Source of the DNA: Phytophthora sp. 'mugwort'
Lineage: Eukaryota; Oomycota; Peronosporomycetes; Peronosporales; Peronosporaceae
Direction of reading: 5' to 3'
NCBI GenBank assembly: GCA_033558025.1
Contig: JAUCEF010000001.1
Coordinates: forward strand, 1,922,001-1,986,000
DNA: 64,000 nucleotides
The notes beneath the pieces are model-generated. The model did no database searches, was not told where the DNA came from, and worked only from the letters and a program-made list of their open reading frames with translations. Below are positions 11,427 through 22,034 of this stretch, one piece after another. Every line of letters starts with the position of its first letter. Positions within the stretch are counted from its first letter, which is position 1. Made by a program: the position numbers and the translations under genes.

Positions 11427-11773
11427 ATGCGTACTTCGATTGTCGGTTCTGATGGCTTTAAGCAGTTGGGTCTCTGGCAAAAGCGTCTGATCCGGCGAAT
11501 GCTCGCCGCATGGGATTACCCGCTGACACCTGAGCCGTTCACTAGTTCGGGCATTGTTCTACAGTCGAGAAGTAAGGAAAACGAACCGAAGAATTTGTAA
11601 GTGTCGAAACAAGCAAGGGCTTGACCAGGTCACGAAGTCGTTGGCTATCTTTGATCGCACTCGAGAATTGTATGATGTAGATTAGATCAGTTCCTTGCCG
11701 TTAGATTCTCCTTGTGAACAGACTCGAGACTGATGCTGCAGCAGGGCTAACTTTCAGACAATTTTGACGATGA
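11427..11773 (+). CDS. Possible small two-exon gene, unrecognised
   Basis: An ATG at 11427 opens a frame of 56 codons plus two bases that ends exactly at a consensus donor, GTAAGT, at 11597. It reads MRTSIVGSDGFKQLGLWQKR and onward, with normal protein-like composition. One acceptor, TGTGAACAG near 11720, would add LLETDAAAGLTFRQF and a stop, giving a protein of about 70 aa. No family is recognised. Alternatively this is the decayed 5' end of a longer gene. The donor consensus is the main support. Confidence 0.25.
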
Positions 11774-12084
11774 TGAAATGGTCGCTCTGACTACATGTCG
11801 ATTGGGGAGCCCACACGAGCACTAGCCAGCGTCAGCACAACTGCCTTAGCAAGTCCAAGCCGAGTATTCATCGCATCCCACACGAAGCGTCTAAGCGCAA
11901 ATTAAAGGCAATGCATCCAACGTGGTGCTGTTCTCTCTGTTGTCCTCGGAAGCCCGTCCATGCAATTCTGATATGCCGTCCTCAAACCGAAGATCACGCG
12001 AAGTCTGGAATTGAGTGCAGCCGAGTGGTGGGGCAATTAATTGGTAGCCATCCAAGTTGAAGTTTCCTGTTACTTGCTTTCACT
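11774..12084. other. Intergenic, nothing recognised
   Basis: No coding block, repeat or regulatory motif stands out here. Confidence 0.4.
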
Positions 12085-12974
12085 ATGAACGACTGCAAAG
12101 AGGTCATTTTTCAAAAGGAAAGATACTCGTCCGCATCGATGATGCCAACGTTCGACAGCGAGGAGTTGATGGATCTAACGCGCGCGTGGATCACAGTGGT
12201 TTCAGACGTCTCAACTCGTAGGAATTCGAAGCAGTTCAACGGATTGTTCTGGGAGCATGTTTGCTCGGAATTTGCAGCTAATAGGCCACCAACGGATCGA
12301 CTTCGAACGGTGGAGGAGCTGCAGTGCCATGGAAGTGCATGCGACCCAGTATGGTGGCCTTCGTCACGCTCTTCAGTCAGAAATTCAAGAGTTCGAAGCC
12401 TCCAACCGATGGTTCGAGTCAGGCGTTCGAGTGGGCCGTTAAGACTTTCCGTGCGGCTACCAAGAGAAACTTTGAGTACGTGGCCGTGGCATGGCTGCTA
12501 GTTAACCACGCGACCTGGTGGAGGTCCTCAAGCCACAACGCATGTATCAAATTGCCTCGATGCATGAGGAAGAGGAGCTGGAAGAGGAGGAACACGAAAA
12601 ACAACAGGAATTTTCCTTGTCTCCAGTGTGCGGGAGAACCCGGACTAGTAGCGAGGAAAACGAAGACATGATGCAGGAGAGACGAGTGAGGCAGAGACCT
12701 GAGTATGAGGATCCCATACCGTTTGGAAGAGGTGGAACAATCCCTGCCCGACTTGTCGAGTCAAGAATCCACGCCGCTCAAGAAAGGCGTGATTCTTGCT
12801 GGACAAGAAGCCGCGTGGACAAAGCCACTGGAGTCGGCATAAGTGATGGAGCGTCGACTGAAGTTGGACATCATGACGCAGAGTGAGGTGGGGCTATCAG
12901 TTGAAGCAAAGGAATATCTCCACTTGCAGCGCCGGCTCATCCTGGGAAAGCTGAAGGAGAGAACCCATCTTTAG
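12085..12974 (+). pseudogene. Myb/SANT-like (NAM-associated type) gene, broken by frameshifts
   Basis: The first frame (from the ATG at 12085) gives an N-terminal SANT-like block: FDSEELMDLTRAWITVVSDV, then FWEHVCSEF and RTVEELQCH. At about 12330 the match moves by one base into the next frame, WKCMRPSMVAFVTLFSQKFK, and on to a third frame rich in Glu. The segment at 12846-12971 (MERRLKLDIMTQ to KLKERTHL and a stop) looks like the usual C-terminal coiled helix of such proteins. At least three frame changes and an in-frame TAA near 12833 make it a pseudogene. Proteins of this type bind DNA and in oomycetes often belong to PIF/Harbinger-related families. No transposase lies beside it. Confidence 0.5.
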
Positions 12975-13255
12975 CCGTGACAATTTGCTTGTGGGACAGC
13001 AACATTGCTATCAATGACTACAGGTGGCTCCATCCTGCCACATAAACTTTATCGTGAATAACAAGGCTCATCAGTCGCTTCCAGGTCACGCCAAAGCCAA
13101 ACAAAGAGGAACACTCTGGTCACAAAAGCACACTATAAACTAAAACCTTTTATTTGCTCCGTCACTGCCGCAACACGCGAGGTCTGGCCATGCCAGCTGC
13201 CACGCAGTTGCACTGCAGCAGCAGTAGATGGGTTTAAAGGCTTGTCATGCATCAC

Positions 13256-14866
13256 CTACGCGTAAGAGCCTTCAATAATGACATCATCGATCTTGAGGAT
13301 CATTCGCACGACCTGCGTCGCCAGCTGCAGCTGTTGCTGCTTGCCTATGAGCGTCTCAAATACTTGCTGTTCCTTCATGTCGTTCGTGCCGGACGAGTTG
13401 CAGTCAATACCAAGTCGCGGGTTCTTTTCAGCGATCTGCTGCGCGCGCACGGCCGAGAGCGAGTCAATCGGGCTCAGGCCACTGTTCTCAGCCAGAGCCA
13501 TCGGTACGTCCTCCAGAGCGTCGGCAAAAGCGCGGATGGCGTACTGCTCAATGCCCGCGGTGTTGTCGGCGTGCTCCCGAACGGCGATACCGCAAGCAAT
13601 TTCGGCAGCACCACCACCGTACACGATGCGGTTGTTCTTAATCAGATTACGCGTCACACACATGGCGTCATGCAGAGAGCGCTTCGCTTCCTCCACGATC
13701 ATCTTGTTACCACCACGAACCAGCACCGTAATAGCGTCCGAGCTAGCACAGTCCTCAATCACCAACATGCGCTCCTTCGTGGTGCCGAAAGCGACCTCAC
13801 GCACAGTACCAGCGCGGCCGAGCTTCTCCGGGGTAAGCTCCGAGAATCGCGGCACAATGCGTCCACCCGTAGCGATCGCAATCAGCTCAAGCTCCACGCC
13901 ACCGACCCAACGCACAGCAGGGAGCTGGCTCTGCAAGAGCAAGTGGTTGGCCTCATCATCGAATCCCCACTGGCAAATCACCAGGTTGGCGCCGCTGTCC
14001 TTAACCTGCTTGATCATGGTGGTAAAGTACTCCTGTTCCTGCTTGTAAAGCTGTTCGTAGGCCTCGACGCTGGTAATGTCCAGTTTGTGTTTGGTCTTGG
14101 GCTTCGGGGGCTCAAACGGACACGTCAGAATGCACATCTTGGCGTCCTTGACCTCCTTGGGCATCTGCGGGTGAGAAAAGTCCTTATCGATGACGATTCC
14201 ATTAATCAGAGCAGTCTCGCCAAGGGTCCCTCCGGGCTTGCCCTCTACCTTGATCAGATCGAAATTCACATCGCGCGTCTCGAAGTTGGCCACCTTTACC
14301 ACGGCGTCCACCGCGATCTGCGCCATCTGTCGCTTGTACTTGTTAACGATCTTCGACGAGAGCGTAGTCATGGCCGTCTCTACAAGCGGAGCCGAATTCT
14401 CCTCCGAGAACTGGATCACGTCGCCAATCGCCTCAAGGTGCTTGCAGGCGATTTCACAAGCCTCCTCGAAGCCGTCGGCAATACGCATGGGGTGCAGTCC
14501 GTGAGCCAGCAGCTTTTCGGCCTGCTCCAACAGAGCGCCCGCCAGCACGACGACGCCCGTGGTGCCGTCACCAATCTCATCGTCTTGCGATTTACTGAGC
14601 TCCACGAGCAGGTGCGCCACGCGGTGCTCGACCTGCATCTGCTCCAGGATAGTGGCGCCGTCGTTGGAGATGGTCACGTCGCCGTCCTGGCTGACCATCA
14701 TCTTGTCCATGCCGCGTGGGCCCAGCGACGTGCGCAGCAGACTCGAGACCGTGCGCGCCGCCAGGATGTTGCTCTTGATGGCCTCCACGCCCTTGATGCG
14801 CTCCTTCTGCTCCTGGTCGCGCAGGATGATGAAGGGGCGACCGTACTCGTCAAAGACCATCGACAT
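13256..14866 (-). CDS. CCT5: T-complex chaperonin subunit epsilon
   Basis: Intronless, 536 aa, close to the roughly 540 aa typical of CCT5. It carries the group II chaperonin signatures [11 protein letters not shown] (residues 48-58), SNDGATIL (67-74) and [12 protein letters not shown] (99-110), which form the ATP-binding and hydrolysis site. The equatorial, intermediate and apical domains are all present and the C-terminus is complete. The N-terminal [20 protein letters not shown] and the [12 protein letters not shown] region are characteristic of the epsilon subunit. The protein is one of eight paralogous subunits of the cytosolic CCT/TRiC ring that folds actin, tubulin and other substrates. 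A long antisense ORF (13247-14989) is a shadow. The gene is divergent from the EGF-like gene, with 234 bp between the two ATGs. Confidence 0.95.
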   Translation of the reverse strand: MSMVFDEYGRPFIILRDQEQKERIKGVEAIKSNILAARTVSSLLRTSLGPRGMDKMMVSQDGDVTISNDGATILEQMQVEHRVAHLLVELSKSQDDEIGDGTTGVVVLAGALLEQAEKLLAHGLHPMRIADGFEEACEIACKHLEAIGDVIQFSEENSAPLVETAMTTLSSKIVNKYKRQMAQIAVDAVVKVANFETRDVNFDLIKVEGKPGGTLGETALINGIVIDKDFSHPQMPKEVKDAKMCILTCPFEPPKPKTKHKLDITSVEAYEQLYKQEQEYFTTMIKQVKDSGANLVICQWGFDDEANHLLLQSQLPAVRWVGGVELELIAIATGGRIVPRFSELTPEKLGRAGTVREVAFGTTKERMLVIEDCASSDAITVLVRGGNKMIVEEAKRSLHDAMCVTRNLIKNNRIVYGGGAAEIACGIAVREHADNTAGIEQYAIRAFADALEDVPMALAENSGLSPIDSLSAVRAQQIAEKNPRLGIDCNSSGTNDMKEQQVFETLIGKQQQLQLATQVVRMILKIDDVIIEGSYA

Positions 14867-15100
14867 GATGGAAGGGAGGGGGTTAGCGGGGGGTGTACAG
14901 ACCGCAGTCTAAGACGAAAGGATCTAGACTCCTCGATACTTTGGCGTCTTGTGGTGGCCGCCAGTCTATCGCCAACAAGATTTGGATAGAGTTTTTACGA
15001 ACATAAGACGTAATTACGATTTCATGTGCACTACACGAATAGTGGTAAATATAGTGAACAGACACACTAAGCGCGACGTTGAAGTTGCCCCGATAAAGGC
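14867..15100. promoter_or_regulatory. Short divergent promoter region between CCT5 and the EGF-like gene
   Basis: Both start codons face away from this 234-bp gap, so it must hold the 5' leaders and promoters of both genes. No strong initiator match was found on either side. The part next to CCT5 is purine-rich (GGGAGGGGG near 14874). Confidence 0.5.
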
Positions 15101-17808
15101 ATGGTGCAGGGACGCTCGCTGGTTGTTGGTGCGCTGTTGCTGGTGGCTTTCGGCGCGGTCGATGCGGCCTGCCCCCGTGGTGTGTACAACAGCAAGATCT
15201 GCTCGGGTCACGGAACTTGTAACACGCGCAACTTGTGCGAGTGCGACGAGAGACACTTCGGCTTCGACTGCTCGCAGAGTGGGTGGAATGAGTGGGGCCT
15301 GGCCTGCAGAATGCGCTAGAGGTGTTAGGGTTAACTAATAAGTATATGCATTGGTCATAACAGAGCGTTGTCCGCTGGGGCCGGCGTGGGTAGCCCCTGC
15401 GCGGGCGACGGATGACGCGCACTATCTCGTCGAGTGCTCGAACAAGGGCGCGTGCGACCACGAAGATGGCAAATGCACATGTGACCAAGGTTTCGTAGGC
15501 TCGGCATGCCAACGCTGTATGTATTTTTAAGGTTGTAGATGCTTAGCAGATCGTCATCCTGCTGATTATCGCCTACGACGCTAGTGGAGTGTGCCAGTGG
15601 CTGCAGTAATGCAGGGCAATGCTTATCGCTTAAAGAGCTATCGGCAACATATGCGGTCGGCACAGAACCTTTGTACGACAACTTGTGGGACGCCAATATG
15701 ATATACGGGTGCAAGTGCAGCAAGGGATATCACGGCTACGATTGCTCTTTGAGTACGACCCGTTGACCTGGGTGATACTCGTATAAATGGGGAATGAACT
15801 CATGTTGTCTTGACTTTGTTATGATAGAAACATGTCCACGGGGAGATGATCCGATGACAACTGGGCAAAAGAACGAGGTGCAGATTGTACAGTGCACCGG
15901 AACGGGAGGGTCATTCTATCTGTTCTTTAATGGTCAAGGCGCCGAAATTCCCTTCGACGCCACGCTGGGCCATCTCGAAAAAATTCTCACAACCATCACG
16001 ACACTTCCTGTCGTCAAAGTCACATTCGGTGGCACCGCAAAAACCGTTTGTAGCAGTTCGACAGCCAACGCCATTATGATCGAATTTATCCAGGACTTTG
16101 GGCGGTACAACTTCGCTGCAGGTTTGCGAGCTGCTGAAGTCTTCTAGTGGCTGATCCCTTGTTTGCTTTGTGATTTAGACAACCCCCAATTAAAGTAATG
16201 GGGACGCTTAAAGGTGTTGTCTATCTCAAGGGTGGTAGTGTGTTTGCGACGTCGGCGGGTGGTACTTTAGGTGGAAGAACGTCTGTTCAAGGCACCAAGG
16301 AGTGGGAACTCTGTAGCAATCGAGGAGACTGCAATTTTGGTTGGTACTTCGATGTTTAACTACGCTTATTCATCGGAACGCGTACATCTGGCTTGACGGA
16401 ACGATGACAGTTAGTTTTGCTCTGTGAATCCATGCTGGCTTTAGAAACGGGTCGATGCGAATGCTTTATCAATCCCATGCCGGGCTACCGGTCCAGCGAC
16501 GGATATGGAAATATCGGGACCCGTGGCGATTGTGGTTGCGCCAACGATGAAAGCTTGTACGGCGGGCCCATTTCAGCCTGTGTGGGCGAACTTGCTTGCA
16601 GCGGTCATGGCTACTGTACCGGATCACCAGCCTACAAGTGCGTTTGCGAGAAAGGATGGACGACTGGAGATTGTTCTTTGCGTAAGGAGGTTATACATGT
16701 ACGTACAGATAGATATACACGATAGATAACTAGCCTTTGGTGTGATCGCAGGAAAATGCCCGACAGGACCGTCATGGTTCACTGCCCCATCAGAAAGCAA
16801 CACCGTGCACGACCAGTGGACAGAGTGTTCTGATGTCGGTATTTGTGATCGAACGAGTGGACAGTGTTCCTGCAACACTCCGTTCGAGGGTGTCGCATGC
16901 GAGTTTGGTAAGTGGGGTGGATTAGCATCGATGGAGCCGGATCATTTAATTCTTACAAATCCTATTTGGCGTGAACATTATAGTGAAATGCCCTGGGAAC
17001 CCTGCTTGCAGTGGCCACGGGCAGTGCACGTCCATTCGTCAGCTCTCGTTAGAAGCAGATGCAGACTCACCGTCGCTGCAATTTGACTACGGCACGGATC
17101 CAAACAATGTACAAACATTCGACCGGGACAACATTCTGGGTTGCAATTGCGATCCAGGTTACGAAGGTTATGACTGTAGCAGAAGTACGTTGTCTTTGTT
17201 TTTTCTGCTTGCTGCACACATCATCATCCGCATGAAAACTTTACGTTCATGCTCGTATAGGATCCTGCTTAAAGGGCGACGATCCTGTCACAACTGATCA
17301 AGTAGACGAGATTCAGCTGCTCAAATGTATTGCGACAGGAGGTGTCTTTCGTCTCCAGTACCGCACGTCAACCTCGGTCGACATTCCTTTTGACGTCACG
17401 TTTGATGTACTTCAAGACATCCTCACGACTTCCTTCGGCTTTGAGGAGCCTGTCGTGGCATACTCTTCCGGGACAAAAGCTTGCTCTGCCCCCGGATCAA
17501 CAGCCAATATTATCAGTATTACCTTCCCAGTTGACCACGGTGACATTCCACCGCTGCGAGCTGTCACGACGAGTCTTACTGCATCCAGTGGAACAGTGAG
17601 CTTTGTAACCGCTGACAACGGAGTCGCAATATACGGGGTAGCGAGTCAAAAGGGGACGAAAGAGGATGAAGTATGTGCCAACAGAGGTTACTGCGATTAT
17701 AATCAGGGTACCTGCTCCTGCGCGGTTGGATATGGCGCCAGTGATGGCCGGGGGAATCAAGGTAACCGTGACGACTGCGGTCATATAATGCAGAGACAAA
17801 ATACGTAG
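15101..17808 (+). CDS. Secreted EGF-like repeat protein, nine exons, two tandem modules
   Basis: Exons: 15101-15278, 15364-15516, 15585-15752, 15828-16104, 16179-16339, 16445-16681, 16752-16907, 16984-17184 and 17261-17808. Joined, they give 692 aa in one open frame. All introns are GT-AG, 68-105 nt; all are phase 1 except intron 4 (phase 2). Residues 1-22 form a signal peptide (VVGALLLVAFGAVDA). The rest is a string of Cys-rich EGF/tenascin-like units (CSGHGTC..CECDERHFGFDC and similar) and a beta-rich domain that begins GDDPMTT or GDDPVTT. The order EGF-EGF-EGF-beta domain-EGF occurs twice, so the gene arose by internal duplication. The donor of exon 4 was set at GTACAA (16105) because it keeps frame and restores alignment with the second copy (FGRQPPIKV against HGDIPPLRA). 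The product is probably secreted or cell-surface; ligand unknown. The C-terminus after DDCGH may be slightly different if another intron exists. Confidence 0.7.
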
Positions 17809-18240
17809 CTAAAAGAATGAGTGTAAAGCATTTCAATCGTTTCGCACCCTCGATCAATGCCGTTGTCTCCCTCAGTGCTGTCAATGCCGAATTGAGAATG
17901 TGTCACATGAAGTATCACGACTGCTGGGTCTTCACATTCACATTTTGCAGAGCTTGCTACAACTGGCAACATAGTCACTGTCTTCACTCTACCACTTGTG
18001 CCAACTCTATTGGCTGCGTCTTTTAATCACCGTTTTCTCCCGTGGTGTGGACGCACTACCGCTGCTATTGTGTTGCCAATTGATTTAAGCTGCTATACAG
18101 TTGTAAACCGTATTACAGATCAATTGCCTGTTTAATATGCCAAAACGTTGATCTGGTAATGTACTTAAAGGTTATCTTCGTAAACTGAAAGCATTATATA
18201 AAAAATGCTCGTAGTTTTAACTTCAATTCCGCCTTCAGCC
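17809..18240. other. Intergenic, downstream of the EGF-like gene
   Basis: No recognised feature. I looked for a further EGF exon here and found no acceptor that continues a Cys-rich frame. Confidence 0.4.
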
Positions 18241-18259
18241 TGGGGGGTTTCTCTTGGGT

Positions 18260-18935
18260 CGGATCGCGACAGGTATGCGTAATGGCAGCTACAAGACGGC
18301 TGTAACCGCTGCTTGCGACCAATGACGCGCTCGTGCGCTTCTATCAGACGCGTGAGAAGAGGGCCAATGCCTCACGCGAAGACGCCTGGGATCATTTCGA
18401 GGGGAGGAAGGATGCTAATGCAAAGTACTGAATCCTTTCACAGTGTACCGGTGTTCAATGCTCCTCATAGCTGGTCGATCAAGCAGTTATGGAGCTTTTG
18501 AATATTCTTTGGTTTGCCGCTGTATAAGCAGGATTAAACAGAATTATCTGTCAGTTACATTTGGTTTGGCAGCGGGGAAAGCCAAACTACTGTAGGGATT
18601 ACAATACCCCCAGTAGCGGGGGCTCCTGAATTGCGGCAGCTGAACTTGGACGTAATTTCGCCGGGTCAATCAACACCGATGGCAGAACGGCGGGAAGAGA
18701 GGCTTAAAAAGCAAATCCGGAGCTTGAAACGAGAGTTCCAGCACAAATCAAACGAGCTTACCACGATCACGGCAGCATTGGCTACTACTACGACGACGTG
18801 ATGCTGCTTGTCAGTTGCTCCTTGAACAGTTGTTCTTGCAATGTGTAGACTCGGTGAGAGAAGAAGTGGGTGGAGCACTCTTTGCAATCGAGCGGAAAGT
18901 CGATCGAGGCAGCACAGTGAGGTCGCTCCACGATA
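18260..18935 (+). pseudogene. Decayed coding remnants with a basic coiled-coil segment
   Basis: Three stretches look coding but cannot be joined. One near 18305-18425 reads ATNDALVRFYQTREKRANAS and onward (charged, helical). A second at 18678-18800 begins MAERREERLKKQIRSLKREF (strongly basic coiled coil). The third, at 18795-18942, is one frame away and reads DAACQLLLEQLFLQCVDSVR to a stop. The boundary between the second and third falls at an ACTACTACGACGACG run, a likely slippage site. There is an A-run just after the stop (about 18946). Family unknown; possibly a remnant transposon protein. Confidence 0.3.
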
Positions 18936-19144
18936 TTCTCTGAAACAAAAAAAAAAAGATTTGATGTTAAGCTAGAGGATTTTTCACTCCCAACAGAAGA
19001 TTGCTGATGATGTCACTTTTCAGAGAAAAAGCATGCATTTAACGAATAAACCAATTTAGCAAACTCAGCTCAGTACAACGTCAGCCGCATATGGGTTTAT
19101 TTTCTAAATCACAACGCTCACTCGCAGCGCTTAGTAAGTCGTCG

Positions 19145-21209
19145 TTAGTTCTGCCCGTTCAGAACTACCTGCGAAAAAGTGCTGTCCTCGCGAGAAGCCA
19201 GCTCGTTGAATGTGCCCTGCTCCACAACGCGGCCGTCTGAAATCACGGCAATACGGTCAGCGCTTTTAATGGTAGATAGTCGATGTGCCACCAGAATAAC
19301 TGTGCGTCCTTGCTTGGCACGGTCCACAGCATCTTGCACCAGCCTCTCACTCTCCGGGTCCAGAGCTGATGTAGCCTCGTCCAGAATAAGGATCTGAGGA
19401 CGCTTAACGAGCGCACGGGCAATAGCCACACGCTGCTTCTGACCACCTGAAAGCGCTTGGCCGCGCTCTCCTACGACCGTATCATATCCATCCGGGAAGG
19501 ACATGATGAAATCGTGTGCATTTGCAGTCTTAGCTGCGCGAATGACGGCCTCCAGCGTTGCTTCCTGTCCTTCAGAGCAACCGTAGGCAATATTATCTCG
19601 AATAGAACACGCGAAGAGCGGCGGCTCCTGTGGTACGGCACCCATAAGGCCGCGCAGCTCCGCCGGGTTAAGCGTCGAGATATCCGCACCATCAAGCGTA
19701 ATTTTCCCACCACAACCAGGACCGTCGAGTTCATAAAAGCGCGCAAGCAGCGACATAACCGATGACTTACCGCAGCCACTTGGGCCCACAAGTGCTAGTG
19801 TCTCATTGGGGAGCACCTCCAGGTTAAGGTCGCGGAAGATCACTGCGTCTGGGCGTGTGGGGTATGCAAATACAACGTCCTGGAACTGAATATGACCAGT
19901 GAACAAAGCAGGCAGTGACGTCCACCCTCCCTCGGGCACTCGGATCTTCGGTTGACGTTGAAGCAGCTCGAATACACGCGAAGATGCTCCGATGCCTTTC
20001 ATCGTCTCAGCGTAAAATGAAGACAAGCCCGCGAAAGAGAAGCCAACGTAAAGCGTGTACAGCAGGAACGAGGTCAGATCACCGCTAGTGAGCAGACCAT
20101 CCACCACCATTTGACCACCGTATCCAAGAACACCGAGCATACTCATTTTAACACCAAAATCCACTCCACCGAAGAAGGTAGCACTTGCCAGCGAGCGCTT
20201 ACGTGCCAGCGCCAATACCTCGTCCACCTTTTCGCGGTGTGCTTCCACCTCGTGTGGCTCCTTGGCGAACCAGCGCACCACGCGAATGTTACCCAGTTTC
20301 TCCTCCGCTACTTCGGTAGCTGCACTCAGCTGTGTCTGCACCTTGGTCGTCAGTTTTTTCACATAACGACCATAACTCACCGCACCAAGCGCAATAGGCG
20401 GAACGACCGACAGCATGACCATTGCGAGCTGCGGACACGTAACGAAAATCATGGTAATACTACCCAGCGCTTGTCCCGAGCTGCGCAGTCCACCTGCCAC
20501 ATTATCACTCAGGACCTTGCCAACCAGCGTTGTATCCGCGCTCAGCCTGTTCAGCAGCTCACCCGTCCTGGACGAATCAAAGAACCCCAGCTCCTGACGC
20601 AGGATCGATGCGTACGTATCCTGTCTCAGTCTGTTGGTGATCCGTTCTCCGATCATATTACTGGTATCCACCCGGATGATATTGGCGATAGATCCAGCAG
20701 CAAAGAGTCCACCGAGCAGCGTCACCACCGTCGGAAGGGGCATGACAGCAGCTGTGCCCGCGGTCACCACGTCGATAACCTTGCCCATTCCATAGGGCAC
20801 ACACATGGTAATGAACGTGGAGACGCCGAGAGCGGAGATGGAGATAGCCAAAGGCTTCTTCTCGGGCTTGTAGAGCGACAATAGCCGCTTGATTTCGCCC
20901 GCCTTGGCCACAGAAGGCCAAACAACAAATATGCAATCACCCAGTCAGTTACGTTAAGTACATAGTATTCGTTTCTAGACCTGCTACCTTCACTGGAGCG
21001 GCGGCATCTTGTTCCTTGTCGTTTTTAGCCTCTGGCAAAGTGGAGAAGAGCAGTTGGGAGGTTCGCGACGGTGAGGAATGTAGCAGACTCGTGCGCGGGT
21101 GGACGCGCGCTCGGGCTAGAGACAGCGCCGCGCCTTGGAAACTGCGGAAGCAGATCGTGGAGGGTACAATACGGGGGAAGGAGGGGGAGTTAGCAGAGAA
21201 AGAGAACAC
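19145..21209 (-). CDS. Half-size ABC transporter, mitochondrial ABCB10/MDL type, two exons
   Basis: Exon 1 is 21209-20988 and exon 2 is 20902-19145; the 85-nt intron (20987-20903) joins them in phase 0 to give 659 aa. Exon 1 encodes a 74-residue Ser/Arg-rich, acid-poor leader, as expected for a mitochondrial targeting peptide. Exon 2 holds a six-helix membrane domain and one nucleotide-binding domain: Walker A GPSGCGKSS (about 447-455), signature LSGGQKQR (558-565), Walker B ILILDEATSALD (578-589) and H-loop AHRLST (613-618). All catalytic residues are present. The open frame of exon 2 has no good ATG at its head (it starts GTG), which supports the spliced model. Relatives dimerise in the inner mitochondrial membrane and export peptides or haem-pathway substrates. 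The exact substrate, and the choice between the ABCB8, ABCB10 and MDL1 groups, cannot be settled by eye. Confidence 0.85.
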
Positions 21210-21520
21210 TGTGGCGCGGGCTACCTACTAAGGAAGACGCCACACCATTCGAGTCTGAACATAACTGAGCGAATCATATTTACCTCGAAATAATGACAGG
21301 AGATGTGGTGAATGACATGGAAAGTGATGGTCCTCCTTCAACTGTACCGGCTATCGTCGGCTTATCTTTGGCCCTCCAGAGTCTATCAAACCGTGGCCGA
21401 AGATAGCGAATAGTTCCGGCCGACTGTTTACACTTGCCTGCGCTATTGAAAAATAACGCACCCCATTAACTTCGTCCAAGGCGCCGGATTGGGTAAAAAT
21501 AAAATGAGCTCACCTGACTG
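21210..21520. other. Upstream region of the ABC transporter gene
   Basis: This holds the probable promoter of the ABC transporter gene. No clear initiator motif was found and nothing coding is recognised. Confidence 0.35.
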
Positions 21521-21659
21521 GTCACTGGCGTATTCTTCGGACCGGACCAGCGAACATGGCTCGGCGTGGACTCGACGGTGAATTTGTTAATGGCGAGGGG
21601 CATAGCTCAGAGGTGGGCTCGTAATCGTGGACTTGGATGTGTGCGCCAGCACATCGGTG

Positions 21660-21778
21660 GGTTCGTTCTCGTCTTGGACTCCTCGGCGGTGGGCTCGTGC
21701 GTGGAGGTGGGCTCGTGCGTATAGATGGGCTCGGACTCGGCGGTGGGCTCAGACTCGGGGGTGGACTCGCCTTTGCAG
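21660..21778. repeat. 18-bp minisatellite encoding an EPT-rich hexapeptide on the minus strand
   Basis: About five imperfect copies of an 18-bp unit (consensus near GGCGGTGGGCTCGTGCGT) lie in a row. On the minus strand the period gives EPTxxx hexapeptides (EPTAES, EPIYTH, EPTSTH, EPTAEE). Other frames give Ser/Pro or Trp/Arg repeats, so the long ORFs here are repeat artefacts. Thr/Pro/Glu repeats of this kind occur in oomycete secreted mucin-like and elicitin-like proteins, but no such domain is visible nearby. Confidence 0.6.
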
Positions 21779-22034
21779 AGGTCTCGTGCTCATGCTTACG
21801 GAAGTTGGTGGAGGTCCTCAGCTTGATGCTCGGAGGTGAGATGGACACGGACGAGGTGCGGTTCTTGTTCTCGGTGACCGGCATCAACTTGCCGGTGCAC
21901 TTTGACTAAATCAAGGGCACATACACGTTGTCCAAATGTGTATTGAATAAAATGGACTAATGCCAAGCGAGCTCAAGTAAATGTCGCCCCCTATCATTAT
22001 GCTACTGTCACGCCACTCAAGTGAAAAACCAGCA

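Noticed and set aside
13247..14989. 580-codon ORF antisense to CCT5
   Set aside because: Shadow of a strongly conserved chaperonin gene on the other strand; composition is His/Leu/Arg-rich with no domain.
17809..18030. Tenth exon of the EGF-like gene
   Set aside because: Several AG acceptors tried; none continues a Cys-rich or otherwise plausible frame.
20111..20884. 257-codon ORF antisense to the ABC transporter
   Set aside because: Lies wholly over a conserved coding exon; Gln/His/Arg-rich shadow.
20903..20911. Start of the ABC transporter at 20911
   Set aside because: The codon is GTG, and a clean 85-nt intron joins the frame to a targeting-peptide exon.
21522..21887. Pro/Ser-rich minus-strand ORF
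   Set aside because: Product of the 18-bp minisatellite in an arbitrary frame.
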